Assembly (NCBI GenBank): GCA_947462925.1
Contig: CANHQP010000003.1
Location: forward strand, 44,340 to 108,339
Length of the DNA stretch: 64,000 bases
Source: Flavobacteriia bacterium
GTDB taxonomy: Bacteria > Bacteroidota > Bacteroidia > Flavobacteriales_D > Crocinitomicaceae
Reading direction: 5' to 3'
The notes beneath the pieces were generated by a model. The model was not told the origin of the DNA. It saw only the letters and a program-made list of their open reading frames with translations, and did no database searches. Position numbers and translations under genes: made by a program. Below are positions 37,372-46,698 of this stretch, in pieces. Numbering within the stretch: position 1 is the stretch's first letter; each line of letters begins with the position of its first letter.

Positions 37372-39258
37372 TTAAACCAATTCTATGCTTCTTTCAATAA
37401 ATTGATTCAAAGCTTCACCTTTCAACATTCCTTGAGAAAGCAAAGCTAAATCAGTCAATTGTTTTGCTTTATCAGCGCGTTGCGTATCATCAGATTTCAA
37501 CAATTCCCCAACTTTCGGGTGATTGCTATTTACAACCAATTGATATGTTTCGGGGAAAGCACCGAAAAAGCCACCGCCACCCATTTTTTGCTGTTCCATC
37601 ATTCTGCGGATAAACTCAGGCTGCGTAACTATGATTGGCGCTTCCGTTTCACTCATGCTTGAAAATTCAACTTTGAATTTCTCTTTGTTGACAGAACCTT
37701 CAAAGACAGTTTGCAATTGTTCTTCTTCCTCTTTCGAAAGTTTAGATGGAATTTCTTCAGATTTTTTAATCAATTTATCCAAAGTATCCGCATCAACTCT
37801 TGCAAAAGTTAGGTTCAAACCTTCCTGCTCCATTTTGGAAATCCAATGAGGAACCAATGGTCCGTCCAAAGACAAAACATCATAACCGCGGTCTTTTGCA
37901 GCTTTCACAAAACCAAATTGTGCTTCTGCATCATTCGTGTAAAGTACAATGATTTTACCATCTTTATCAGTTTGTAAAGCCGTGATTTTCTCTTTGTACT
38001 CCTCAACTGTAAAATATTTACCTTCAGTATTTTTAACCAAAGAAAAACCTTTTGATTTTTCAGCAAATTTATCGTCTGAAAGTGTTCCATATTCAACAAA
38101 GATTTTCAAATCTTCCCATTTAGATTCAAAATCTGGTCGGTCTTTTTTGAACATTTCAGCCAATTTATCTGCCACTTTTTTAGTGATGTGACTTGAGATC
38201 TTTTTTACATTGCTATCGCTTTGTAAATAAGAACGTGAAACATTCAATGGAATATCTGGAGAATCAATCACACCGTGTAACAATGTCAAGAATTCAGGAA
38301 CAATCTCTGCAACGCTATCAGTAATAAACACTTGATTGCTGTACAAATTGATTTTATTTCGTTGAACTTCTACATTCTCCTTGATTTTTGGGAAATATAG
38401 AATTCCTGTCAAGTTGAAAGGATAATCGACATTTAAATGAATATGAAACAATGGATCTTCAAAAGTCATTGGATACAATTCACGGTAAAATGCATTGTAA
38501 TCTTCTTGTTTCAAATCGATAGGCGCTTTTGTCCACGCTGGTGAAGGATTGTTCACTTGATTTGGAACATCAATTGCCACACGTTTTACGTTTCCTTTGT
38601 CGTCTTTTTCGCCTTCAGGAGAATCGATGTATTCTGTTTTGTTTCCAAAAATTACTGGAATTGGTAAAAACTTACAGTATTTATCCAAAATTCCTTGAAT
38701 ACGTGCTTTTTCTAAAAACTCAATAGATTCTTCATTGATATACAAAATGATATCTGTTCCTCTTCCTGATTTTTCAATATCTGTGATCGTATATTCTGGT
38801 GAACCATTACTTTCCCATTGCACCGCTTGTGAACCTTCATGGCGAGACAAAGTTCTGATTTGTACTTTTTCAGAAACCATGAAAGCTGAATAGAATCCCA
38901 ATCCAAAGTGACCGATGATACTTTCAGCACCTTCCTTTCCTTCGTATTGTTTCACAAATTCTTCTGCACCTGAAAATGCGATTTGATTGATATATTTGTC
39001 AATTTCATCGCTCGTCATACCAATTCCACGATCTGAAATCGTCAGTGTTTTCGCTTCTTTGTCTAATATAACTTCCACTTTCAAATCGCCAACTTCACCT
39101 TTGAATTCGCCTGTCGAAGCCAACACTTTCACTTTTTGAGAAGCATCTACTGCATTCGAAACCAACTCTCTTAAAAATATCTCGTGGTCTGAATACAAGA
39201 ATTTTTTAATGATTGGAAAAATATTTTCCGTTTGAACATTAATTTGACCTGTTTTCAT
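37372..39258 (-). CDS. htpG: HSP90-family chaperone HtpG
   Basis: The start is the ATG at 39258 (MKTGQINVQTENIF), the standard HtpG beginning; the longer in-frame start is unsupported. The 628-residue chaperone has an N-terminal GHKL ATPase (ELVSNAVDAS, DRGIGM, GHFGLGFYSAFMV), a middle domain and a C-terminal dimer domain. There is no EEVD tail, as expected for bacteria. It assists client folding under stress together with DnaK/J, and the adjacent DjlA-like gene fits that link. Confidence 0.96.
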   Translation of the reverse strand: MKTGQINVQTENIFPIIKKFLYSDHEIFLRELVSNAVDASQKVKVLASTGEFKGEVGDLKVEVILDKEAKTLTISDRGIGMTSDEIDKYINQIAFSGAEEFVKQYEGKEGAESIIGHFGLGFYSAFMVSEKVQIRTLSRHEGSQAVQWESNGSPEYTITDIEKSGRGTDIILYINEESIEFLEKARIQGILDKYCKFLPIPVIFGNKTEYIDSPEGEKDDKGNVKRVAIDVPNQVNNPSPAWTKAPIDLKQEDYNAFYRELYPMTFEDPLFHIHLNVDYPFNLTGILYFPKIKENVEVQRNKINLYSNQVFITDSVAEIVPEFLTLLHGVIDSPDIPLNVSRSYLQSDSNVKKISSHITKKVADKLAEMFKKDRPDFESKWEDLKIFVEYGTLSDDKFAEKSKGFSLVKNTEGKYFTVEEYKEKITALQTDKDGKIIVLYTNDAEAQFGFVKAAKDRGYDVLSLDGPLVPHWISKMEQEGLNLTFARVDADTLDKLIKKSEEIPSKLSKEEEEQLQTVFEGSVNKEKFKVEFSSMSETEAPIIVTQPEFIRRMMEQQKMGGGGFFGAFPETYQLVVNSNHPKVGELLKSDDTQRADKAKQLTDLALLSQGMLKGEALNQFIERSIELV

Positions 39259-39401
39259 AATTTTAAATTTATTACAATTTGATCCATTTGCGGACACATC
39301 TTTTCGTCAATCACTATGCCAAGGGAATGAGAGTGACAAAATGTCGTAATTTGATTTTCAATTCAAGTTTGATAAGTATTAAAATGTCATTTTATTAAAA
39401 A

Positions 39402-39483
39402 ATTCCATATTTACATAGATTAAATTCCAATATTACATAACCGAAATTCCATATTTACATAAAAAATATTCCATAATTACATA
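39402..39483 (+). repeat. Four phased 16-bp direct repeats at exact 22-bp period
   Basis: The unit ATTCCATATTTACATA occurs at 39402, 39424, 39446 and 39468. The start-to-start distance is exactly 22 bp each time, with unrelated 6-bp spacers. Copies 1 and 3 are identical; copies 2 and 4 differ in the middle (ATTCCAATATTACATA, ATTCCATAATTACATA). The array ends 20 bp before the ATPase start and overlaps its expected -33 region. A two-turn helical period suggests cooperative protein binding on one face. Confidence 0.93.
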
Positions 39484-39491
39484 AAATGTAT

Positions 39492-39499
39492 TATTTTTG
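39492..39499 (+). promoter_or_regulatory. -7 box of the first AAA-DUF4143 ATPase gene
   Basis: TATTTTTG fits TAnnTTTG and lies 8 bases after the last array repeat. The -33 region therefore falls inside that repeat. Transcription would begin close to the ATG at 39504, giving a nearly leaderless message. Confidence 0.5.
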
Positions 39500-39503
39500 G
39501 TTT

Positions 39504-40655
39504 ATGATTCAACGATTGGCATATCAGAAAATATTGAAAATGGCTCAAAAATTTCCAGTTTTGGTCTTCACAGGACCGAGACAATCTGGGAAAACAACTT
39601 TGAGTAAGTTGGTATTTTCAGACTATCGGTATGTTTCCATGGAAAATCCTGATATGCTTTATTTTGCGCAAACAGATCCGAAAGGATTTTTAGAAACTTA
39701 TGATGACAAAGTAATTATCGATGAAGCTCAAAATGCACCTGAATTATTTTCATATATCCAACAAATCGTTGATGAATCAGAAAAAACTGGACAATTTATT
39801 TTAAGTGGATCACAGAACTTTTTGATGTTAGAAAAAGTAACTCAAAGTTTGGCGGGAAGGGTTTACATCCTTGAATTGTTGCCTCTCAGCCATGCAGAAA
39901 TAAAAACTGTCAAGCAACTCAATATCTTTGAATCAATCATTCAAGGCGGATATCCGCGAACGTTCGACAAAGAAATTGAGCCGAATGATTTTTATCCATC
40001 TTATATTCAGACCTACATCGAAAGAGATGTTCGCAGCATGGTTAATGTGCATGACTTATCGACTTTCCGAAAATTCATCAACATTTGCGCGCATCATGTT
40101 GGGCAGATTTTCAATGCGAATACCATTTCAAAAGATTTGGGAATTGACATCAAAACAGTGCAACGCTGGTTGTCTATTTTAGAAACGAGTTACATTGCTT
40201 TCACACTCAAACCTTGGCATAAGAATTTTTCTAAACGCATAGTAAAATCTCCTAAACTGTATTTTTATGATACAGGATTGGTTTGCTATCTTCTTGGAAT
40301 TGAAGATGAAGAAGAATTAATTATTTCCAATTACAAAGGCACAATTTTTGAAAATTATGCACTGGTAGATATTATCAAAAACCACAAAAACAATGGCGAA
40401 ATCAAAAATTATTATTTCTGGAGAGACAGCAATGGAAATGAAATTGATTTGATTATCGAAAGAGGATTGAAAATTCAATGCATTGAAATGAAAGCTTCGC
40501 AAACCGTTAAAAGTGAGTATATCAAATCATTGCACTACATTGATTCTTTTGATAAAACACTTCAGTTCAAACACTACTTGTTGAACACACAAGATTTCAG
40601 CGAAACAAGGAGTAATGAGATGATTGTCAGTTGGAATAATACGATTGAAATTTAG
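39504..40655 (+). CDS. AAA-family ATPase with DUF4143 C-terminal domain (first copy)
   Basis: The start is set at the ATG at 39504 (MIQRLAYQ), since DUF4143 ATPases usually begin this way; an ATG at 39486 is in frame. Walker A is GPRQSGKTT at 24-32 and Walker B is VIIDEAQ at 70-76, followed by a FILSGS sensor strand. DUF4143 begins near residue 160 (YIQTYIERDVR). The C-terminus contains a PD-(D/E)xK nuclease-like set: Asp315 in GNEIDLII and Glu328-x-Lys330 in IEMKAS. The family has no settled function. It is preceded by the 4 x 22-bp array. The gene is convergent with the hydrolase gene, one base apart. Confidence 0.9.
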   Translation: MIQRLAYQKILKMAQKFPVLVFTGPRQSGKTTLSKLVFSDYRYVSMENPDMLYFAQTDPKGFLETYDDKVIIDEAQNAPELFSYIQQIVDESEKTGQFILSGSQNFLMLEKVTQSLAGRVYILELLPLSHAEIKTVKQLNIFESIIQGGYPRTFDKEIEPNDFYPSYIQTYIERDVRSMVNVHDLSTFRKFINICAHHVGQIFNANTISKDLGIDIKTVQRWLSILETSYIAFTLKPWHKNFSKRIVKSPKLYFYDTGLVCYLLGIEDEEELIISNYKGTIFENYALVDIIKNHKNNGEIKNYYFWRDSNGNEIDLIIERGLKIQCIEMKASQTVKSEYIKSLHYIDSFDKTLQFKHYLLNTQDFSETRSNEMIVSWNNTIEI

Positions 40656-40656
40656 A

Positions 40657-42921
40657 TCAATGTGATCTTTTTGCGTGCCAACCAACCCTGAAAAGCACAA
40701 TATATCCTTCTTTTGTTGCAGCAATTGAAGGCAAATCGATGTCTAAATTTCGCCCTGTTTGTACTGACGTAAAAATAGGCTCCTCTTGATTTTCTGGCAA
40801 ATAATAGTCAATCTGATAGGTTCCTTTTTTCATTCCTTTGACTTGCAATTTTTGTTTCTTCAAATTGACCGCTTCTCGTTTCAACAAATGTTGAATCTCA
40901 ACTGGAATTGTCACGCAAGTATCGGTATTGTAAAAATTATATGTCTTATTGGTCAACACCCCGATTGCCTCAGATTTTTGACCTGAACGCATATAAGACA
41001 AGTCGGCTTTTCGCCAAGTTGCATCCATGGCTTCAGCATAACTTGCATTGTAATTCCAGCGTTTCAATGAATCACCATCATACAACTCACTCGCACCAGG
41101 ATGCCAATCCCCATAAAGAAAATCAACCGTCGAAATCCATTTTTGCATTTGTCCGTAGACCTTGTAATTGTCAGTTTTATACCAACTTGACCAAGAAAGC
41201 GACGCTGCCAAACCAGAAAATAAACTTTGCCACTGACTGCGATTGATTTCAATTCCTATACGTTCGCAATTTCTGACACAATCAATCGGTTCTGACTCTG
41301 AAAACATCAACGGCTTGATATTATACGAAAAAACATTTTCCCCAGATTTATTAGAAACTCTGACATTGTATGCATTTTCTGAAAGCTCCTTTTCATTTTC
41401 GTTCAATAATCTTTTTGCAACTACTTTGGTGAAAAACTTCGCAAAATCTGGTGTTCCAAAATCATACACATTACTTGTCATAAAATCATAGGATTTTGAC
41501 TTAAAAAATGTACTGTCTTTTTGGCTCATTTCTCCGCTGTAGCTAGCAGTTAATAAGTGAATTTTTCCGTGATACAATGATTTCAAATAGTCACCCATTT
41601 CAATTTGCCAATCTTGAAAAACCTGGGTGTTTTTATTGTAAAATTCGTTATTGTCATCCGCTGAGGATCCAATATTACTGATTTCACTCATGATTTCAAA
41701 TGCAGCGATATTGGCCGAATATCCCCATCGTGCCATGATATATCTCAAACGCTGTTTGTAATATTTTTTAGCGTCTTGATTTGAGAAAAACTCGATTGGT
41801 TTTTCCAAGTTGAAAGCTTTTTTATAAGAATAAGAAGGTGTCCCATCATTGTCAATCCAATCCCATTGAGTGAGATAGTAAACATTGAATTTGAAAGTAT
41901 AATGTATCGCTAAATCCCAGTGAATGAAAAGATTTTTGGCTTCTGCAAATTCAAGCAATTCATCCATTTCCTGCGCTTGATTGAGTCTATTAGTGTAATC
42001 ACCCAACTTTTCCCACTCAATTTCTGTTGAAATTGGATTCATGATTGTTCGCACATAATTGACTCCACTTTCGCTCATTTTAGACCAAATATCTTTGTAT
42101 TTATCGTAAACACGAGGCACACAAAATCCTTTATCTCGATACATTTCTGGACGATACCAAGTCTTATCTTGCTCCTTAATAATATTATAGGAAAACAAAG
42201 TCGAATCAAACTCAGGTGCAGTTTCTGGCCAAGCTGTATTCATACCTACTGGATAAAAAGGATTGCCGTCTAATTCCAAGAAACGTTTATTTTCACCAAC
42301 TTGAACGTAACCGTGATTTTCACTTTCATCAACATAAAAATCAAAAATGGGCGACCAAAATAAATCATCGGCAGTTTGGATACGAATTTGCATTCTCCAA
42401 CTTCCAGCTTTTGGTGGGGCAAAACGAATGTGAAAAGGAAATTGATTTTCTAATTTTCTCCAACCACCCAGTTTAAAATATTCTTCATCCGTATAATAAG
42501 CACCATTTTTTGGTTCAGGCAAAGGATTTTTCATGAAAGATTGGTAGTTCTGCAAGTAAAATCCATCTACCAAAATCGGATTTAATGTGTCATTTTCAAA
42601 AATAAATCTGGCTTCAACTTTCAATTCCCATTCCAAATAGGGATTGATTAAATAATTTGTATCATTTGAAAAACGATCGATGAAATTGCGCACTTTTCCA
42701 TTGACATTAAGCGGAAGTGTAACTCCAATTTCCATCCGTTGCAATTTCAAAAATGGATCTAGATTTTGCTGATTTAAAAATTTCACTTCAAAACTTCGAT
42801 CATCAAGTAGCTCATCCATGGGCGTATCCCTAACTTCATTGTAAGCTGATACCGCAACCTTTTGTGCCATTGAAATGATTGAAGTATAAAAGACTAGAAA
42901 TAAAAGCAATAGATTTCTCAT
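40657..42921 (-). CDS. Secreted glycoside-hydrolase-like protein (DUF5060 plus TIM barrel)
   Basis: The start is the ATG at 42921 (MRNLLLLFLV), giving a signal peptide ending SMAQ. The 754-residue product has an N-terminal beta-sandwich of the DUF5060 type (GSWRMQIRIQTADDLFWSPIF). A barrel then starts at FLELDGNPFYPVGMN and includes FEIMSEIS, whose Glu is a candidate acid/base, plus a C-terminal sandwich. It probably cleaves a polysaccharide at the cell surface; the substrate is unknown. It begins 2 bases after the FkbM methyltransferase stop on the same strand. Confidence 0.78.
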   Translation of the reverse strand: MRNLLLLFLVFYTSIISMAQKVAVSAYNEVRDTPMDELLDDRSFEVKFLNQQNLDPFLKLQRMEIGVTLPLNVNGKVRNFIDRFSNDTNYLINPYLEWELKVEARFIFENDTLNPILVDGFYLQNYQSFMKNPLPEPKNGAYYTDEEYFKLGGWRKLENQFPFHIRFAPPKAGSWRMQIRIQTADDLFWSPIFDFYVDESENHGYVQVGENKRFLELDGNPFYPVGMNTAWPETAPEFDSTLFSYNIIKEQDKTWYRPEMYRDKGFCVPRVYDKYKDIWSKMSESGVNYVRTIMNPISTEIEWEKLGDYTNRLNQAQEMDELLEFAEAKNLFIHWDLAIHYTFKFNVYYLTQWDWIDNDGTPSYSYKKAFNLEKPIEFFSNQDAKKYYKQRLRYIMARWGYSANIAAFEIMSEISNIGSSADDNNEFYNKNTQVFQDWQIEMGDYLKSLYHGKIHLLTASYSGEMSQKDSTFFKSKSYDFMTSNVYDFGTPDFAKFFTKVVAKRLLNENEKELSENAYNVRVSNKSGENVFSYNIKPLMFSESEPIDCVRNCERIGIEINRSQWQSLFSGLAASLSWSSWYKTDNYKVYGQMQKWISTVDFLYGDWHPGASELYDGDSLKRWNYNASYAEAMDATWRKADLSYMRSGQKSEAIGVLTNKTYNFYNTDTCVTIPVEIQHLLKREAVNLKKQKLQVKGMKKGTYQIDYYLPENQEEPIFTSVQTGRNLDIDLPSIAATKEGYIVLFRVGWHAKRSH

Positions 42922-42923
42922 AA

Positions 42924-43799
42924 TCAAACTTTTGGGATACAAAAAATATTATCGTGATTTGGAAATTCTTCCCGTGAATTAATTTGAATCAATTTTGATT
43001 TTCGTTCTTTAGTACCTGACAATTTAAAGATTTCGTAAAATCCAAAGCTTTCAATAAAATCAATCATTTCAAATGGATCGTACTGATTGTCGCGCGAAAC
43101 GGAAAATTCAATAATTAAAATTGGTTTGCAAATTTTGATGGTGTTTGCAGCACCTTTCAACACTTGAAATTCAAACCCTTCAACATCTATTTTAATCATT
43201 TTAGGCTTAAATTCGGAATTGATAACTTCATCTAAAGTTTTCACGTCCACTTCAAAACCTGTCGAATTTTCAGAATGAATCACTAGTGAAGCGCCTCCGC
43301 GATTGACATTCCAATTGTCATAAATGGTTGCCTTTCCGGATTCGTTTCCCAACGCAAAATTGAAAGTTTCAATGTTTTCAATGTGATTCAAAGCAATATT
43401 TTCCTGCAATAATTGATGCGTTTCTGGATGCGCTTCAAATGCTAAAATTTTCCCTGGACTTCCAACACATTGTGATGCAAAAATGGACATCAAACCGATA
43501 TTTGCACCAACATCAACAAAACAATCTCCTCTGTTTAAATAAGTTGTAATGAAATAAAGCGTTCCTTTTTCATACGTTCCAGTTTGAAATAAACTCAATT
43601 CAACGCCAGCATCTTTAGAAGGATCGATTTTCATCAAAAATCCATGATTGGTTTGCAAAATGTGCGGACCAATTTTAGTTGAATCTGGCAATAAAACGCG
43701 CGGTAAAACAACCGATAATTTTCGAATTCCGCGGATATCGATGTCTCGCAAAATACTTATCAGCGCATGGGAAATAGGAAACTTATATTTTTTATTCAC
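42924..43799 (-). CDS. FkbM-family SAM-dependent methyltransferase
   Basis: A 291-residue methyltransferase. The SAM motif is CFVDVGANIGLMSIFAS, followed by the acidic strand ILAFEAHPET. FkbM hallmarks are TLDEVI and MIKIDVEGFEFQVLKGA. Members methylate sugar hydroxyls or other small groups in glycan and polyketide assembly. Coupling with a secreted hydrolase gene suggests surface glycan metabolism, which is inference from the operon. Confidence 0.87.
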   Translation of the reverse strand: MNKKYKFPISHALISILRDIDIRGIRKLSVVLPRVLLPDSTKIGPHILQTNHGFLMKIDPSKDAGVELSLFQTGTYEKGTLYFITTYLNRGDCFVDVGANIGLMSIFASQCVGSPGKILAFEAHPETHQLLQENIALNHIENIETFNFALGNESGKATIYDNWNVNRGGASLVIHSENSTGFEVDVKTLDEVINSEFKPKMIKIDVEGFEFQVLKGAANTIKICKPILIIEFSVSRDNQYDPFEMIDFIESFGFYEIFKLSGTKERKSKLIQINSREEFPNHDNIFCIPKV

Positions 43800-43954
43800 A
43801 GAATGTTTTTATCGATGGAAATGTTTGCCGAATTTAAGGAAAAAGAGTTGATTGAGAAATCAAATCAAGAATTTACAATTCAGAATCATGAGAAAACTAA
43901 AACAAACAGATTGAATATTTTTGTTTGAGCTTTTGTAACTTTACAGCAATTATC

Positions 43955-44509
43955 ATGGAAGAGCACGAAGAAATAGAACAGCATACAAAATTCAATAGCG
44001 CTTTGCCGTTGATTTTAAAACTGCGGGATTTAATTTTCGGAGAAACTAAACCAGATGTTTACACCAGAATCACTGTCTATTTCAACGCTCTAATTTGGCT
44101 CATTTTCTTGTCTTGGCACCTCATCAGTTATGCGAGTATTTCATTGCGCGAAGTGATTTTTACGGAAAAGAAAATCGACGTGGAAGCTTTGATTTTTGAA
44201 AGAGGAAAATTGCTGGGTTTTCAACCTTACGAATTTTTAAATTTGTTGCTCAACTATCATATTATCAGCGCCATTTGTTGGGGAACAATTTTCATCGGCT
44301 TAATTTTGATTTGGAGAAAAAACAAACTGTTCAATTATTTCATTTTCATTCCATTGATTATTTATGCAGGAATGATTTTGTTTTTTCTACGATGGAGATA
44401 TTTCATGGAAGATACCACCACTTTTGACAAAATCATTTTGCTGATTTTTGTTTTGAATATTTTAATTTATTGGTTTATTCAACGGGCGAAACGACAAATA
44501 AATATTTGA
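43955..44509 (+). CDS. Four-helix integral membrane protein, unknown function
   Basis: The ATG at 43955 (MEEHEEIEQH) is preferred over an upstream in-frame ATG because promoter-like sequence lies between them. The 184-residue protein has an acidic N-terminal tail and four membrane segments (for example FNALIWLIFLSWHLISYASI, AICWGTIFIGLILIW, YFIFIPLIIYAGMILFFL, IILLIFVLNILIYWF). It ends in basic residues. No family is recognised. It converges with the XRE regulator gene. Confidence 0.65.
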   Translation: MEEHEEIEQHTKFNSALPLILKLRDLIFGETKPDVYTRITVYFNALIWLIFLSWHLISYASISLREVIFTEKKIDVEALIFERGKLLGFQPYEFLNLLLNYHIISAICWGTIFIGLILIWRKNKLFNYFIFIPLIIYAGMILFFLRWRYFMEDTTTFDKIILLIFVLNILIYWFIQRAKRQINI

Positions 44510-44535
44510 CAAGAAACTGTTTATCAAAAAATAAA

Positions 44536-44883
44536 CTATTTAACCAATGTTCGCAAAAACACCACTTCACTTTCTAATTGTTGAATGCGCTTTTCATATT
44601 GCTCAATCAGTTTTTCAGGAATATTTATGTGGTTGATACCAATATTTCCTTCTTGCGAGCAATTATTAAAAATTTGTTGGTGATCAAAACCCAGCACTTC
44701 CATTGGGTCAATTTCTAAAATTTTGGATATTTCATTCAATCTACTGATCGTCAGTTGAGTTTCTCCGCTCTCAATCTTTGAATATGCACGTGTTGACAAC
44801 CCCAATTGCGTGGCAATGTGCTCTTGTGTAAGGTTTTTTAATTCACGTAGTTGCTTCAATTTTAATTCTGCTTGCTGTATCAT
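44536..44883 (-). CDS. XRE-family transcriptional regulator
   Basis: A 115-residue DNA-binding protein. The N-terminal HTH_3 domain reads LKQLRELKNLTQEHIATQLG, then STRAYSKIESGETQLTISRL. The C-terminal 40 residues form a leucine-rich coiled coil (LIEQYEKRIQQLESEVVFLR) for dimerisation. It is divergent from the SPFH/zinc-ribbon operon. Two palindromic sites lie in the shared control region, flanking its own -7 box, which indicates autoregulation and control of that operon. Confidence 0.9.
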   Translation of the reverse strand: MIQQAELKLKQLRELKNLTQEHIATQLGLSTRAYSKIESGETQLTISRLNEISKILEIDPMEVLGFDHQQIFNNCSQEGNIGINHINIPEKLIEQYEKRIQQLESEVVFLRTLVK

Positions 44884-44897
44884 TTTGTGTATTTTAA

Positions 44898-44930
44898 GAA
44901 TTAATAGTTCAAATATAGAATTAAAAGTTC
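44898..44930. promoter_or_regulatory. Two 13-bp palindromic operators for the XRE regulator
   Basis: GAATTAATAGTTC at 44898-44910 and GAATTAAAAGTTC at 44918-44930 are near-perfect inverted repeats, 20 bp apart start to start. TATATTTG of the minus-strand promoter (44910-44917) sits between them. The second site overlaps the likely -33 region of the plus-strand promoter, whose -7 box TATTTTTG is at 44939-44946. Binding by a dimer would block both promoters. Confidence 0.65.
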
Positions 44931-44938
44931 AATATCAG

Positions 44939-44946
44939 TATTTTTG
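44939..44946 (+). promoter_or_regulatory. -7 box of the SPFH/zinc-ribbon operon
   Basis: TATTTTTG fits TAnnTTTG, 63 bases before the first ATG of the operon and 8 bases after the second XRE operator. Confidence 0.5.
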
Positions 44947-45009
44947 AGCGAGGTTTTTTTGAAACTGTTCAATTAGTTTTGTTACTAAGTACTAATGTAC
45001 AATTAATTA

Positions 45010-45498
45010 ATGAAAAAAAGACACAAAAATATTCTAGATAAAATTGGAACACTTATTCCAGGATTTGATGGTTATGCGAAAAGAGATAATCAAAGAAAGG
45101 CAGACAAACTACTTAGAACCAACATTGCTGATACCTTAAAAAAGGTGCACGGAAATATTGAGCAATTAATGAAAGTCTCTATTAAAAAAGGATTATCAGA
45201 TGATTTAATGGAATTTGAAGAAATCAGAAAAGCTTGTTCAACAATTGCTGAAAGAATAAATTATGCGGAATACGGTGTTTCTGCGTTATTCGATGAAGAA
45301 CAAATCAAAGAAGATGAATTGGAAGAAATTTACAGAATAGACGAAATCCTTCTAGAAAAATCTAGCCACCTTTATCTTATCGTGCAGCAAGACCACGATT
45401 CCTCATTCCTAGTTGCCGCTATTAGAAATCAATTGAAGGAAATTGACAGCTTGTTCATGGAGAGGTCAAATTACATTAGACTAAAAAGCAAAAATTAA
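45010..45498 (+). CDS. Helical cytoplasmic protein opening the SPFH operon, unknown function
   Basis: A 162-residue, charged and mostly helical protein (IRKACSTIAERINYAEYGVS, EELEEIYRIDEILLEKS, LKEIDSLFMERSNYIRL) with a basic N-terminus. It has no membrane segment or signal peptide, and I recognise no family. Its TAA stop is directly followed by the SPFH gene's ATG with no gap, so the two proteins are probably made together. It may bind the SPFH protein. Confidence 0.8.
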   Translation: MKKRHKNILDKIGTLIPGFDGYAKRDNQRKADKLLRTNIADTLKKVHGNIEQLMKVSIKKGLSDDLMEFEEIRKACSTIAERINYAEYGVSALFDEEQIKEDELEEIYRIDEILLEKSSHLYLIVQQDHDSSFLVAAIRNQLKEIDSLFMERSNYIRLKSKN

Positions 45499-46458
45499 AT
45501 GGAAGTATTAGAGTTTTTAGATAATACAGGACATGTTTTAGTGAAGAGAATACCAGACAATGGTTCGCTCGAAATTAAATGGGGCTCTCAACTTACTGTT
45601 CGCGAAAGCCAAGAAGCTATTTTTTTTCGTGACGGAATGGCGTTGGACGTTTTTGGACCTGGTCGCCATGTTCTACAAACTCAAAATATCCCAGGAATAA
45701 CTAAATGGGTTACGCGCTTTGGGTATGGCCCAAATTCTCCGTTTCGAGCTGAAGTAGTTTTTGTTGGAAGGCAATTGTTCCCGAACTTAAAATGGGGAAC
45801 AAAGGAACCAATACTCTTTAGAGATAAAGAGCTCGAAATGATTCGCTTAAGAGCGTATGGATCTTTTTCTATTCAAATAAAGGATACCATGCTTTTTGTA
45901 AATAAAATTGTTGGTACAATGGGTTTATTTACAACTTCAACAATCGAAGACTATTTACGAGGGATGATTGTCTCTAAACTCAATATAGTATTATCTAAAA
46001 TACTCACAAGTGTCTTTGATATTGCGGCTTCGATGGATCAATTGAATATCCTAATGCGGCTAGAAATGACAAATGATTTTGATGCCTTGGGTCTATCAAT
46101 GCATGATTTGTATGTGCAAGCAATTTCTTTACCCGATGAAGTTCAACAAAAAATTGACACGAAATCTGGAATGAATGTTTTGGGAAATTTAGACCAATAC
46201 ATGAAGCTTAAAATTGCGGATTCTCTTGGTGATGCGGCAAAATCTAGCGGTGGTATGGGTGATGGCCTTGGTTTAGGTGCAGGTTTGGGTATGGGTATGG
46301 GAATGGCATTACCGGGACTTATTCAACAAAATATGCAACCAACTTCTTCTACTTCCGTTGCTTTTAAATTAAAAGAATTGAAAGAATTACTTGATTTAGG
46401 AGCGTTGACACAGGATGAATACGATAAAAAAAAACAAGAACTATTAAAGCAGTTATAA
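45499..46458 (+). CDS. SPFH-domain protein with C-terminal SHOCT motif (YdjI/virion-core-like)
   Basis: A 319-residue protein. An N-terminal region (LEIKWGSQLTVRESQEAIFF, DVFGPGRHVL) leads into an SPFH domain (about 25-230), like the YdjI group once annotated as virion core protein. A Gly/Met-rich flexible stretch (about 250-275, GLGAGLGMGMGMALPG) follows. The last 30 residues form a SHOCT oligomerisation motif (LKELLDLGALTQDEYDKKK). SPFH proteins build large membrane-linked rings. YdjI relatives usually carry their own zinc ribbon, but here zinc ribbons sit on separate neighbours. Confidence 0.88.
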   Translation: MEVLEFLDNTGHVLVKRIPDNGSLEIKWGSQLTVRESQEAIFFRDGMALDVFGPGRHVLQTQNIPGITKWVTRFGYGPNSPFRAEVVFVGRQLFPNLKWGTKEPILFRDKELEMIRLRAYGSFSIQIKDTMLFVNKIVGTMGLFTTSTIEDYLRGMIVSKLNIVLSKILTSVFDIAASMDQLNILMRLEMTNDFDALGLSMHDLYVQAISLPDEVQQKIDTKSGMNVLGNLDQYMKLKIADSLGDAAKSSGGMGDGLGLGAGLGMGMGMALPGLIQQNMQPTSSTSVAFKLKELKELLDLGALTQDEYDKKKQELLKQL

Positions 46459-46459
46459 A

Positions 46460-46693
46460 ATGGGAAGTCCAAAACTACAAGTCTACCAACTAGAATCAAA
46501 AACAGGAAATACCTATTTAGTGTATAGGTATTTTGACGATAAAAACAAAAACTATGAGTATCAAACATACAAACTTGTTCAAAGCAAAGAGGTTGCTCGT
46601 GATTTTGGAATTTTAGATACTAAAGAGGGTAGAAAGACTCCTCTTAATGCCCGTGAAATGTGCGACTTATTAATAAGAGAATTCGAAAAGTAA
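46460..46693 (+). CDS. Small protein in the SPFH operon, unknown function
   Basis: A 77-residue protein with a beta-rich first half (LQVYQLESKTGNTYLVYRYF) and a helical, charged second half. The start is one base after the SPFH stop codon, and its end is 5 bases before the next start. It has no recognised family, no cysteines and no membrane segment. Its place between SPFH and the zinc-ribbon gene suggests it belongs to the same assembly. Confidence 0.75.
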   Translation: MGSPKLQVYQLESKTGNTYLVYRYFDDKNKNYEYQTYKLVQSKEVARDFGILDTKEGRKTPLNAREMCDLLIREFEK

Positions 46694-46698
46694 AAAAC

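Noticed and set aside
39402..39483. Transposon end or attachment site
   Set aside because: No transposase or integrase gene, no terminal inverted repeats and no target duplication are seen.
40034..40182. Alternative-frame reading frame inside the first AAA-DUF4143 gene
   Set aside because: It overlaps the well-supported ATPase and has no domain signal or start context of its own.
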